From positions 372,001 to 436,000 of the forward strand of contig NZ_CABPSA010000002.1 in the NCBI RefSeq assembly GCF_902459615.1: a stretch of DNA of 64,000 bases. Direction: 5' to 3'. Both the position numbers and the translations under genes were made by a program. The stretch's first letter is position 1, and every line of letters starts with the position of its first letter. A model generated the notes under the pieces. It saw only the letters and a program-made list of their open reading frames with translations. It ran no database searches and had not been told where the DNA came from. Of the stretch, positions 10,020-17,473 are shown piece after piece. This DNA is from Pandoraea commovens. GTDB taxonomy: Bacteria; Pseudomonadota; Gammaproteobacteria; Burkholderiales; Burkholderiaceae.

Positions 10020-10126
10020 CGACGCTCATCTCCGTTGAGGGCTCACCGGGGCGTACATTCTGCATCGCCGTGAGCTGTGGACGAAGCGTAAACCCAAAGG
10101 GGATCGGGTTTGTGGTGGTTGCATGT

Positions 10127-10142
10127 AACCGTTGTAACGGTT
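10127..10142. promoter_or_regulatory. Palindrome upstream of ampC
   Basis: AACCGTT-GT-AACGGTT, a perfect dyad 108 bases before the ampC start and about 105 bases before the gene at 10248. It sits in the only shared promoter region and could bind a regulator of either side. No matching regulator gene is adjacent. Confidence 0.4.
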
Positions 10143-10197
10143 GCAACGCTCTGTTGAACTTACGTTCGTGCTCGACGGCATTTCTCAAAATGCCTAA

Positions 10198-10234
10198 GTT
10201 GTCGTTTGACAACCGTTGACGTCCTGACTAACCT
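10198..10234 (+). promoter_or_regulatory. Promoter with overlapping inverted repeat before the toxin-antitoxin-like pair
   Basis: A consensus -35 hexamer TTGACA at 10206 is followed 17 bases later by TAACCT, a weak -10. The inverted repeat GTTGTC-N4-GACAAC (10198-10213) covers the -35, the arrangement expected if one of the two downstream proteins represses its own promoter. The first ATG is only about 13 bases past the -10. Confidence 0.45.
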
Positions 10235-10247
10235 TTCGCAGTTGCCA

Positions 10248-10550
10248 ATGATTCGCCCGAGACACTCCAACAAGGATATAGAGAAAGCCATTTGCTACGC
10301 CGAGGCGCGTGGCTGGGCAGTGAAGGTACGCCCCGGAAGGGGGCACGCGTGGGGGTCCTTGTTTTGCCCCGACAACGATTCCACCTGTCGCAACGGTCGA
10401 TTCTGCATCAACAGTATTTGGTGTACGCCGAAGGATGCTGACGATCACGTCAATCAATTGAAGCGCGCAATCGACAACTGCGTGAGAACCAAGAATCTAG
10501 AAGCTCCGCAAGATACGGAGTCGGCCAAGTTCTTGAGTGAAGCTTCTTGA
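10248..10550 (+). CDS. Small protein, possible HicA-like toxin
   Basis: A 100-residue protein, not confidently recognised. The segment HSNKDIEKAICYAEARGWAV followed by GRGHAWG and a strand FCINSIWCTP has the order helix, strand, Gly-His turn, strand seen in small HicA-type double-stranded-RNA-binding toxins. It is basic and cysteine-containing. I start at the ATG at 10248; an in-frame TTG at 10206 overlaps the probable -35 box and is less likely. It is followed after 12 bases by a gene for a helix-turn-helix protein, so a toxin-antitoxin module is plausible but unproven. Confidence 0.55.
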   Translation: MIRPRHSNKDIEKAICYAEARGWAVKVRPGRGHAWGSLFCPDNDSTCRNGRFCINSIWCTPKDADDHVNQLKRAIDNCVRTKNLEAPQDTESAKFLSEAS

Positions 10551-10562
10551 ACGAGATACCCG

Positions 10563-11096
10563 ATGAAATACGAATTCACATTGACGTACAAATTAGATCC
10601 GGCGGATTCGGATCTGGATGATTTGATCGAGCGTTTAGGCGAAGCGAGATGCACCGATGCACTGGTAGGAATGGGACTCGCCGGGCATTTGTGTCTTGAT
10701 TTCACCCGTAATTCCACATCTGCCGAACAAGCGATGCTAAGCGCGATCTCCGATGTAAATCGCGCGATTCCGTCCGCGAAACTCGTTGAGGCGGGGCCGG
10801 ACTTTGTTGGACTGACCGACGCCGCCGATCTTGTCGGTGTGACACGACAAAATTTGCGGAAACTCATGGTTATGCATTGGGCTGCATTCCCTTCGCCAGT
10901 CCATGCCGGGAGTACGTCGATTTGGCACCTTGCTCTAGTCCTGCAATTTCTTGAGGCGCGCAGGTACAAGTTCGGGCGCCCTTTGATTGATATCGCAGTA
11001 GTCGCCATGCAGGTGAACCGCGCCAGAGAAGCCGTGCTGATGGGACAGCCCGTCGACGCCAGATTCGCCACGGCCAACCTTGGATTCAAGGCGTGA
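10563..11096 (+). CDS. Helix-turn-helix protein, possible antitoxin partner
   Basis: A 177-residue protein with a probable helix-turn-helix around residues 80-100 (LTDAADLVGVTRQNLRKLM), similar to excisionase/MerR-like readers. The first 75 residues form a separate alpha/beta part starting YEFTLTYKLDP. It shares an operon with the small HicA-like gene. The pattern of a small basic first gene, a DNA-binding second gene and an inverted repeat over the promoter fits an autoregulated toxin-antitoxin pair. No specific family was recognised with certainty. Confidence 0.6.
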   Translation: MKYEFTLTYKLDPADSDLDDLIERLGEARCTDALVGMGLAGHLCLDFTRNSTSAEQAMLSAISDVNRAIPSAKLVEAGPDFVGLTDAADLVGVTRQNLRKLMVMHWAAFPSPVHAGSTSIWHLALVLQFLEARRYKFGRPLIDIAVVAMQVNRAREAVLMGQPVDARFATANLGFKA

Positions 11097-11152
11097 GCGC
11101 CGACCTTGACTCGAAGGCCTCAACCGCACTCCCGATTGATTTTGGAAAGACG

Positions 11153-11177
11153 AAAAAAAACCGCCCTCAAGGGGCGG
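11153..11177 (-). terminator. Intrinsic terminator for the minus-strand DUF3331 gene
   Basis: CCGCCC/GGGCGG hairpin at 11161-11177 with a run of eight A's on its left (11153-11160), which reads as a U-tract on the minus strand. It lies downstream of the gene ending at 11259. Confidence 0.75.
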
Positions 11178-11258
11178 CAACACGCTGAAATCAAACAGGG
11201 GGAGGGGGGAACTACTTTTCAGCGCGCGGGTATGAACGGTAGAAAGTGTGGCGTGCGA

Positions 11259-11753
11259 TTACAGCGCCGGTTCGGGTTCGCGGTTCTCGGCCTCGCGCAT
11301 GACGCGGATCGCTTCGGCGGAGATCATCGCATCGGCGTTGAGCGGCGGGATGTCGCCGAACAACGGGCGATAAACGAAATCGCCCACGTCGATGGTCTCG
11401 TTCGTCAACGCGCATACGCCCGGATGGTGCGCCTTGCGGATGCGCCAGATCTGCGCGCCGTAGTTGCCGCCGGTGGCGTCGTTCCACGACACCGTGATCG
11501 TCAGCTCGCTGGAAATCTCCAGCACGCGCACGATAGGCGCGCGGCGCGTGTACGGGATCACCGGTCGGCAGACGACCGGCTCGGCGTCGAGCATGGCAAC
11601 GGTGTGCTGCCACACGCCCTGATCACGCGATGCACGTGACGAGCGTGAGGCACGAGACATCGGTGCGGACACCGACGAAGAAGAGGACGCTGCGGTCCCA
11701 GAGGCGCGGCTGCTGCCGCTTCGGTTCGGGCAATTGGTTCGATCGCTTCGCAT
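11259..11753 (-). CDS. DUF3331-family protein
   Basis: A 164-residue protein whose C-terminal half carries the DUF3331 pattern: TITVSWNDATGGNYGAQIWR, then GVCALTNETIDVGDFVYRP and PLNADAMI. The family is small, found mainly in Burkholderiaceae, and has no established function. The first 45 residues are a Ser/Arg-rich, probably disordered leader. I start at the ATG at 11753; longer frames run into the neighbouring coding region. It begins two bases after the NDH-2-like stop and ends before an intrinsic terminator, so the two genes are probably co-transcribed. Confidence 0.75.
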   Translation of the reverse strand: MRSDRTNCPNRSGSSRASGTAASSSSSVSAPMSRASRSSRASRDQGVWQHTVAMLDAEPVVCRPVIPYTRRAPIVRVLEISSELTITVSWNDATGGNYGAQIWRIRKAHHPGVCALTNETIDVGDFVYRPLFGDIPPLNADAMISAEAIRVMREAENREPEPAL

Positions 11754-11755
11754 GT

Positions 11756-13057
11756 TCAGGCCAGCCGGATGCGCGGCCCGCGAAGGCCGCCGAGTTTTTC
11801 CGCGCCCAGCAACACCGTCGCGCGGGCGAACCCGTGCAGCGCGTGCTGATGACGCCGGTACAACATGGCGTGGCTCCACTGCGCAAAGCGTCCGCGCACG
11901 ATGCCACCTTTGAAAAAGCCGAATCGCCCGAGGGCGCCAGACGCGTTGTAGCCAGACAGCGACAACGACGCGCCAGGGTCGCGATAAGCGAACGGCGGAA
12001 TTGCGCGGCCTTCAAGCCACGCGCCCAGATGACGGCCGAGATGCGCCGCCTGTTGCGTTGCCACCTGTGCCGTCGGCGGCAATGCATACTCGTCCTGCCC
12101 CACGCCCGACGACGTGAACGACGCACAATCGCCCAGCGCGAAAATGCGTTCGTCCTGTGCCGTCTGCAACGTGGCGCGCACGACGACCTGATTCGCTGCG
12201 TTGGTCGTCAGTCCACCGATGCCGCGCAGACAATCCGGCGCTTTCACGCCCGCCGCCCACACCAGCAAATCGCCGGGAATGAGCTGGCCGTCGTCGCGGT
12301 AAAAGCCGTCACGGTCGGCGCAAACGACGCGCGTATCCGTCAGCACACGAAAACCGAGTTGTTCGAGTTGATCTTGCGTCGAAGCGGAGACGTCGGGCGG
12401 AAACGCGCCAAGCAGACGCGGCCCGCGCTCGATCAGCGTGAGCTTCAGCCGCTCGCAAATCTGCGGATCGCCGTAACCGGCCGCCATCGCGAACGTTCGG
12501 CTGAGTTCTGCCGCCAGCGCAACGCCTGTGGTGCCGCCACCGGCGATGACAATGCGCAACGCATCGTCGTTCACGGCGCTGCGCAGCGATTCGCAATGCA
12601 ATGCAGCGTTGAATGCCGTCGCCTGCGGCTGGCTGTCGATGAAGTGACAAACGTCACGCACACCGGGTAGCGAGGCGTCGTCCGCTTGTGAGCCCAGCGC
12701 GAGCACCAGCGCGTCGTAAGGCACACGGCGCTCGCTGAGCAAACGCTTGCCGTCGTGGCCTTCCATTTCCTCCAGCACAATCTCCCGGCGCTCGCGGTCC
12801 AGACCGCTCATGCGTCCCGCCTGATACGTGAAACCGTTGCTGCACGCATGCGAGAGGTACGCCACCTGGCTGTGCGCGACGTCGCACGTGCCTGCCGCAA
12901 CGGTGTGCAGCATCGGCTTCCAGAGATGGGTGGGATGACTGTCGACGAGTGTCACGCGCACAGCACCGGCACGGCCGAGCGTTCTGCCCAGACGAGTTGC
13001 CAGCATCAAGCCGGCGATACCGCCACCGACAATCACGATTCGGTTTGCGCGAGACAT
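11756..13057 (-). CDS. NDH-2-type FAD/NAD(P)H dehydrogenase
   Basis: A 433-residue flavoprotein of the type II NADH dehydrogenase family. The FAD-binding motif IVGGGIAGLMLATRLGR is at the N-terminus. A second Rossmann motif, VIAGGGTTGVALAAEL, binds NADH near residue 170, and the FAD site ALGDCA is near residue 315. Such enzymes pass electrons from NADH to quinone at the inner membrane without pumping protons. The C-terminal part supplies the hydrophobic membrane-attachment region. I use the ATG at 13057, directly before MSRANRIVIVGG; a longer frame has an unrelated leader. It is divergent from a TetR gene that may control it. Confidence 0.87.
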   Translation of the reverse strand: MSRANRIVIVGGGIAGLMLATRLGRTLGRAGAVRVTLVDSHPTHLWKPMLHTVAAGTCDVAHSQVAYLSHACSNGFTYQAGRMSGLDRERREIVLEEMEGHDGKRLLSERRVPYDALVLALGSQADDASLPGVRDVCHFIDSQPQATAFNAALHCESLRSAVNDDALRIVIAGGGTTGVALAAELSRTFAMAAGYGDPQICERLKLTLIERGPRLLGAFPPDVSASTQDQLEQLGFRVLTDTRVVCADRDGFYRDDGQLIPGDLLVWAAGVKAPDCLRGIGGLTTNAANQVVVRATLQTAQDERIFALGDCASFTSSGVGQDEYALPPTAQVATQQAAHLGRHLGAWLEGRAIPPFAYRDPGASLSLSGYNASGALGRFGFFKGGIVRGRFAQWSHAMLYRRHQHALHGFARATVLLGAEKLGGLRGPRIRLA

Positions 13058-13216
13058 TTGGGGGGGAAATGTCCAATTCAACAAGTGATGAATAAGCGCA
13101 TAATAGCGAGCGTGTACCCGGCATGTCAAATAGGACGTGTCTGGGGAGGCAGGTACGTTCGGGTCGGGTAGACTTGGCGTATTGCTGTCGCGAAATCCGT
13201 CCCACCCCATCGCTCA

Positions 13217-13876
13217 ATGACTCCTGATAAAGCCCTTTCGCAAGCCGAACCGCCCCGCAAACGCACGCGTGGGCGTCCTACGTGCGACTGCACGCATGGT
13301 GCCGACGCGTTGCTTCTGAACGCCCGTCGCATCTTCGCGCAACGAGGGTTCTATGCGAGCAGCGTGCGGCAGATCGCCGAAGCGTCCGGGGTCGATGCTG
13401 CGTTGATTTCGCACCATTTCGGTTCGAAAGAAGCGCTTTGGGTCGCGGTTGTCGATCAGATTGCGGCACTCACGCATGCAATGGTCGAAGAAACGCATGC
13501 CCTGCGCGACGCGCCGGGCGACGCGTCCGAGCGAATCGAAAAGGCCGTGCGTGTATTCGTGGAAGCGGTGTTCGATAACCCGGACGTCGGTATGTTCTTT
13601 TCGACGGCGGCGACCGAGGAAGGCGAGCGGCTCGACATTCTCACGCAGCGGCTCGTGCGTCCGTATCGCGACGCGATGGTGCCGCTCGTTGCCGACTGGC
13701 TCAAGGCGCAGAATCGTCCCGTATCCGACGCCGACGTGATGTTCTTCATGCTGACGTCGGCCATCAGCAAGACCGTCTCTTACCGTCACATGATGGGACC
13801 GTTCCTGCCCCCGGAAGGCATGGCCGATCTCAAGCGCACGGTGCTCGATTGCGCGATGGCGTTGATCCGGCAATGA
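13217..13876 (+). CDS. TetR/AcrR-family regulator
   Basis: A 219-residue TetR-type repressor. The helix-turn-helix spans about residues 30-80 with ARRIFAQRGFYASSVRQIA and VDAALISHHFGSKEALW; the rest is the all-helical ligand domain. A Cys pair and basic stretch (KRTRGRPTCDC) precede the DNA-binding domain. It is divergent from the NDH-2-like gene and ends before a strong terminator. The ligand and targets are unknown. Confidence 0.88.
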   Translation: MTPDKALSQAEPPRKRTRGRPTCDCTHGADALLLNARRIFAQRGFYASSVRQIAEASGVDAALISHHFGSKEALWVAVVDQIAALTHAMVEETHALRDAPGDASERIEKAVRVFVEAVFDNPDVGMFFSTAATEEGERLDILTQRLVRPYRDAMVPLVADWLKAQNRPVSDADVMFFMLTSAISKTVSYRHMMGPFLPPEGMADLKRTVLDCAMALIRQ

Positions 13877-13943
13877 GGCAACGCTGAGAAGATGGACGTC
13901 CCAACGCGGGAAGTCCGCAAGCGTCGTATAAGATAGCGGCACC

Positions 13944-13972
13944 CGGGCCGACTCCCGGCCCGCCTTTTTCTT
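13944..13972 (+). terminator. Intrinsic terminator after the TetR gene
   Basis: Seven-base GC stem CGGGCCG/CGGCCCG with a five-base loop, followed by CCTTTTTCTTT. It ends only 15 bases before the ridA-like start, so that gene needs a promoter inside or just after this hairpin. Confidence 0.8.
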
Positions 13973-13986
13973 TACGGTGCCCCCCT

Positions 13987-14340
13987 ATGTCGAACGAAAT
14001 CAAGCGTCTGCACACCAACGCTCGCATGAGCCAGATCGTGATCGCCAACGGCGTCGTGTATCTGGCCGGTCAGGTCCCCGACACCGCCAACGTGTCCGTC
14101 ACGCAGCAAACCACCGAAATTCTCACGCGCATCGATTCGCTGCTCACTGAGGCGGGTGTGAACAAGTCGCGTCTGCTGACCGCGAACATCTGGCTGTCGG
14201 ACGCCAAGCACTTCGCCGAATTCAACGCCGTGTGGGACGCCTGGGTCCCCGAAGGTCACGCCCCGACGCGTGCCTGCGTGCAATCGCCGCTCATGCGTGC
14301 TGGCCTGGAAGTCGAAATCGCCGTGACCGCGCTGGCGTAA
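13987..14340 (+). CDS. RidA/YjgF-family imine deaminase
   Basis: A 117-residue RidA-family protein: VIANGVVYLAGQVPDT near the start and the trimer-site segment HAPTRACVQSPLMRAGLEVEIAVTA at the end, with the catalytic arginine in PTRACV. RidA proteins hydrolyse reactive enamine/imine intermediates produced by PLP or flavin amino-acid enzymes. The next gene is a D-amino-acid-dehydrogenase-type flavoenzyme whose product is an imino acid, so the pairing makes functional sense. Confidence 0.88.
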   Translation: MSNEIKRLHTNARMSQIVIANGVVYLAGQVPDTANVSVTQQTTEILTRIDSLLTEAGVNKSRLLTANIWLSDAKHFAEFNAVWDAWVPEGHAPTRACVQSPLMRAGLEVEIAVTALA

Positions 14341-14470
14341 TTCCGCCGTTCGTCACCTGTCCGTGCGCGCGCAGCGCATGGATGTCGGGCTCATTCGCGC
14401 GTCGTGTGATGCGCATGAGCCCGCTCCCCCTCCTTCTCTGATGGTCTGACGGCTCGTCGGACACCCGCTC

Positions 14471-15703
14471 ATGACGTACGACGCCCTAGTGCTCGGTGCC
14501 GGTATCGTTGGTGTTTCCGTGGCTGTGCATTTGCAGCGACGCGGCATGTCGGTCGCGCTCATCGACCGCAAGTCGCCCGGCAACGAAACCTCGTTCGGCA
14601 ACGCCGGGCTGATTCAACGCGAAGGCGTCTATCCGTACGCATTTCCGCGCGACCTCGGCACGCTGCTGCGCTACGCGCGCAATCGCTCCACGGACGTGCG
14701 TTATCACCCGTCCGCCATGGGGACCGTCGGGCCCTTTCTCGCGCGCTACTGGTATCACTCGGAACCCGCCCGTCATGCGGCCATCGCGCGCGACTACAGC
14801 ACGCTGATTGCGCATTGCGTGACGGAGCATCGCGACCTGATCGCGGCGTCACGCGCCGGGGCGTTGCTGCGTGAAGGCGGTTGGGTGAAAGTGTTTCGCA
14901 CGGCGTCTGCGATGGACGCTGCACAACGTGACGCCGAGCGTTGGCGCAACGAATACGACGTGCCGTTCGAGCGTCTCGATGCGACGCAATTGCGTGCGGA
15001 CGAGCCATCGCTCACGCACACGTTGGTGGGCGGATTGCGTTATACGGCGTCCGATTCGGTGAGCGACCCCGGCGCGCTGGTCGCCGCCTATGCGCGTTAC
15101 TTCGAATCGCTCGGCGGGCGCATTTTTACCGGCGACGCGACCACATTGCAGCCGCACTGGTCGGTGCAGACCGAAGTCGGTCGTATCGAAGGCCGTCGCG
15201 CGGTCGTTGCATTAGGACCGTGGGCGGACACCGTGACCCGAGCGCTCGGCTACCGCTTCCCGCTCGCCGTCAAACGCGGTTATCACATGCACTATCGCGC
15301 CCAGCCGGATGCGAAGCTGAGTCAACCGGTGCTCGATGCCGAGTACGGCTTTCTTATCACGCCGATGACGGGCGGCATTCGTCTGACGACGGGTGTCGAG
15401 CTCGGCCTGCGCGACACGCCGCCCACGCCGGTGCAACTGGCGGCCGTCGAACCGCTGGCGCGCGAGACGTTCCCGCTCGGCGAGCGCGTCGATCCGGTGC
15501 CGTGGCTCGGACGCCGTCCCTGCACACCGGACATGAAGCCGATCATCGGCCCCGCGCCGGGGCATCGCGACCTGTGGTTCGCGTTCGGTCACGCGCATCA
15601 CGGCCTTACGCTCGGGCCAGTGACGGGACGCCTCGTCGCCGAGATGATGACGGGCGACACGCTGGTGGTCGATCCCGCGCCGTTCCGCGCCGAACGTTTC
15701 TGA
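14471..15703 (+). CDS. FAD-dependent D-amino-acid dehydrogenase (DadA type)
   Basis: A 410-residue flavoprotein of the DAO/DadA family. It opens with the dinucleotide motif LVLGAGIVGVSVAVHLQRRG, has the family segment GNETSFGNAGLI near residues 39-50, and ends with FGHAHHGLTLGPVTGRLVAE. It would oxidise D-amino acids to imino acids and feed electrons to the respiratory chain. A RidA-family gene lies 130 bases upstream and could clear the imines. Its stop abuts the stop of the convergent gene at 15704. The exact substrate is not visible. Confidence 0.85.
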   Translation: MTYDALVLGAGIVGVSVAVHLQRRGMSVALIDRKSPGNETSFGNAGLIQREGVYPYAFPRDLGTLLRYARNRSTDVRYHPSAMGTVGPFLARYWYHSEPARHAAIARDYSTLIAHCVTEHRDLIAASRAGALLREGGWVKVFRTASAMDAAQRDAERWRNEYDVPFERLDATQLRADEPSLTHTLVGGLRYTASDSVSDPGALVAAYARYFESLGGRIFTGDATTLQPHWSVQTEVGRIEGRRAVVALGPWADTVTRALGYRFPLAVKRGYHMHYRAQPDAKLSQPVLDAEYGFLITPMTGGIRLTTGVELGLRDTPPTPVQLAAVEPLARETFPLGERVDPVPWLGRRPCTPDMKPIIGPAPGHRDLWFAFGHAHHGLTLGPVTGRLVAEMMTGDTLVVDPAPFRAERF

Positions 15704-17353
15704 TCACTGCGGCATCTCCTCCGGGGAGTCGACGCTGGGCGATGGCGTCGACTCGTTCGATGCGCTACCGTCGATTAGGCCTATCACGCTGATCTCGAAC
15801 AGCGGCTTGCCAGCGAGCGAACGCACCGCCGGGTCTTCCGGATAGGTCTTGAGCAACGGCAGGATCACCGATCCGCCAATGACATTGCGACGGCTGTTAT
15901 CTGCTGGCGATAATCCCCACACGTTCTGATACGTCATCGGCACGCTCACGCCGTCACGCTCGGCATTGCCCAGATACAACATGATGTGACCGTTGATGTG
16001 GATCAGCGTCATGAGCGGCCGACCGCGCTCGGCGAGCGTGCGCAGGCGTGTGTCGATGTCGGCATTGCGCAGATCGGTGCGCCGACCTGCACGCAACTGA
16101 TCGGACGAATGCCGCGGTAGCCACACGCCGAACGGCGCGAACAGACTGCGCGTCTCGGCCGAGCAATCGTTATAGAAGAGCGTGTTGCCCCATCCGTACG
16201 GACGTCCGATCTGTTGCTTCATCACCTGCGCCATATGACGCGGCGTCAGCGTCCACGGCATCCGCACGAAGGCCGATGCATCGAGCGCAGCCATGCGGAC
16301 TTGCGCTTGTCGCTGCGCGTCGGCGATGGGGAACATCGCCATCTGACGTCCGTCGCGCGACTGCACAAGCGGCAACACCGTGCCGATGGGGGCGAACGTC
16401 CGGTAGAGGGCCGTGGTGGTGCCCGGCACCGTGTCGCTCAATGTCGCATCGCCACGCACGATGGCACCGAGACTGCGCTGTGCGGCGTCACGCCAGGTGG
16501 CAACGAAGCGCGCGTCGACGGACGCCACCGTGCGTGCGTCGATCCAGCCGATGAGGTCGGGCGAATACACGAGCAGCCACGCGCCGTCCTGACTGCGCGC
16601 GAGTGTGTAGACCGGCGTGCCGGGGCGCAGCGCGGAGTCCTGCAAGGCGTCGAACGGATAGCCTTCGCCCGCTTCACGGAAATCGTAGAACGCGGGATCG
16701 TTCGTCGGCAGCAGGCGCACGAGCGCGTTGTCGACGGTGATGCCACGGCGGCGCGGGTCGTATTGCCAACTGGCGTGATCGGCGTCGAGTTGCGCGAGCG
16801 CCATGTTGGACTCGATTGCGCGGATCCACGCCTGCGTATGCGGCTGGAAGTTCTCACCGTAGGTCTTGCGAATACCGGGGCGGCTATTGTCGAAGCGGCT
16901 AACGCGACGTGCCTGCGAATCGGCGAGCTGCGCTGCGCCGCCCGCATTCAGGAGCGACGTAGAAAGCCATGTGCCGTTCCACGGCGACGGATCGCGCGGT
17001 GCGGTGCCGAAGTAGCGAGCGCGGAATACGTCGAACCGGCGGGTCTGTTCCTGCGCGGAAAGCAGCGGCTGATCGTAACCGGGGGCGTCAGGCCGAATCC
17101 AGTGATCGACGTCCTGATCGTAATGCTCGATGGGGAAGCGGCTGACGTTGTACTGCGCGGGAGGCGGCGCTGATGCCGTGTGCCCCGCCGCAGGCGGCGA
17201 TTGGGGGGCGGGAGCGCTGGCGCACGCCGCAAGCATGATGAGCGGCAGGAAGGCAGCCAGCCATGTGAAGCGACGCTGGCTGTCTGAAGAGACGGCGGTG
17301 CGGGACGAGAGCGCGCGCTGCAAGGTGCCGCGCGCCGCGAGAATTGCGCCCAT
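15704..17353 (-). CDS. NlpC/P60-family cell-wall hydrolase, lipoprotein with SH3-like domains
   Basis: A 549-residue exported protein. The leader ends in the lipobox LAAC near residue 44, predicting a lipid-anchored envelope protein. The middle part has SH3-like segments (PLRP-type pattern around ALRPGTPVYTLARSQDGAWLLVY is typical). The C-terminal NlpC/P60 domain has the catalytic Cys in YNDCSAETRSLF and the His in LIHINGHIMLYLG. Such enzymes cut peptide stems of peptidoglycan. The ATG at 17353 was chosen because it gives a normal signal sequence; no clear ribosome site precedes it, so the start is uncertain. Confidence 0.83.
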   Translation of the reverse strand: MGAILAARGTLQRALSSRTAVSSDSQRRFTWLAAFLPLIMLAACASAPAPQSPPAAGHTASAPPPAQYNVSRFPIEHYDQDVDHWIRPDAPGYDQPLLSAQEQTRRFDVFRARYFGTAPRDPSPWNGTWLSTSLLNAGGAAQLADSQARRVSRFDNSRPGIRKTYGENFQPHTQAWIRAIESNMALAQLDADHASWQYDPRRRGITVDNALVRLLPTNDPAFYDFREAGEGYPFDALQDSALRPGTPVYTLARSQDGAWLLVYSPDLIGWIDARTVASVDARFVATWRDAAQRSLGAIVRGDATLSDTVPGTTTALYRTFAPIGTVLPLVQSRDGRQMAMFPIADAQRQAQVRMAALDASAFVRMPWTLTPRHMAQVMKQQIGRPYGWGNTLFYNDCSAETRSLFAPFGVWLPRHSSDQLRAGRRTDLRNADIDTRLRTLAERGRPLMTLIHINGHIMLYLGNAERDGVSVPMTYQNVWGLSPADNSRRNVIGGSVILPLLKTYPEDPAVRSLAGKPLFEISVIGLIDGSASNESTPSPSVDSPEEMPQ

Positions 17354-17473
17354 GTCGTGCAAAGGAGAGCCCGGATGCCGCCATGCTACTCCATTGACGC
17401 GAGGCAACTCCCGAGACGACTGCGCGTTGGGGAAGCGGCTTGCGCGACGCCTCGTCCCCAACGCGTCGGTGAC

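Noticed and set aside
8793-11096. Whole block as a mobile resistance element
   Set aside because: No transposase, integrase, terminal repeats or tRNA gene flanks it; the beta-lactamase looks chromosomal.
15704-17461. Longer N-terminus for the NlpC/P60 protein (start at 17461)
   Set aside because: The extra 36 residues are Arg/Pro-rich and would place the signal peptide far from the N-terminus; the start at 17353 fits a lipoprotein leader better.
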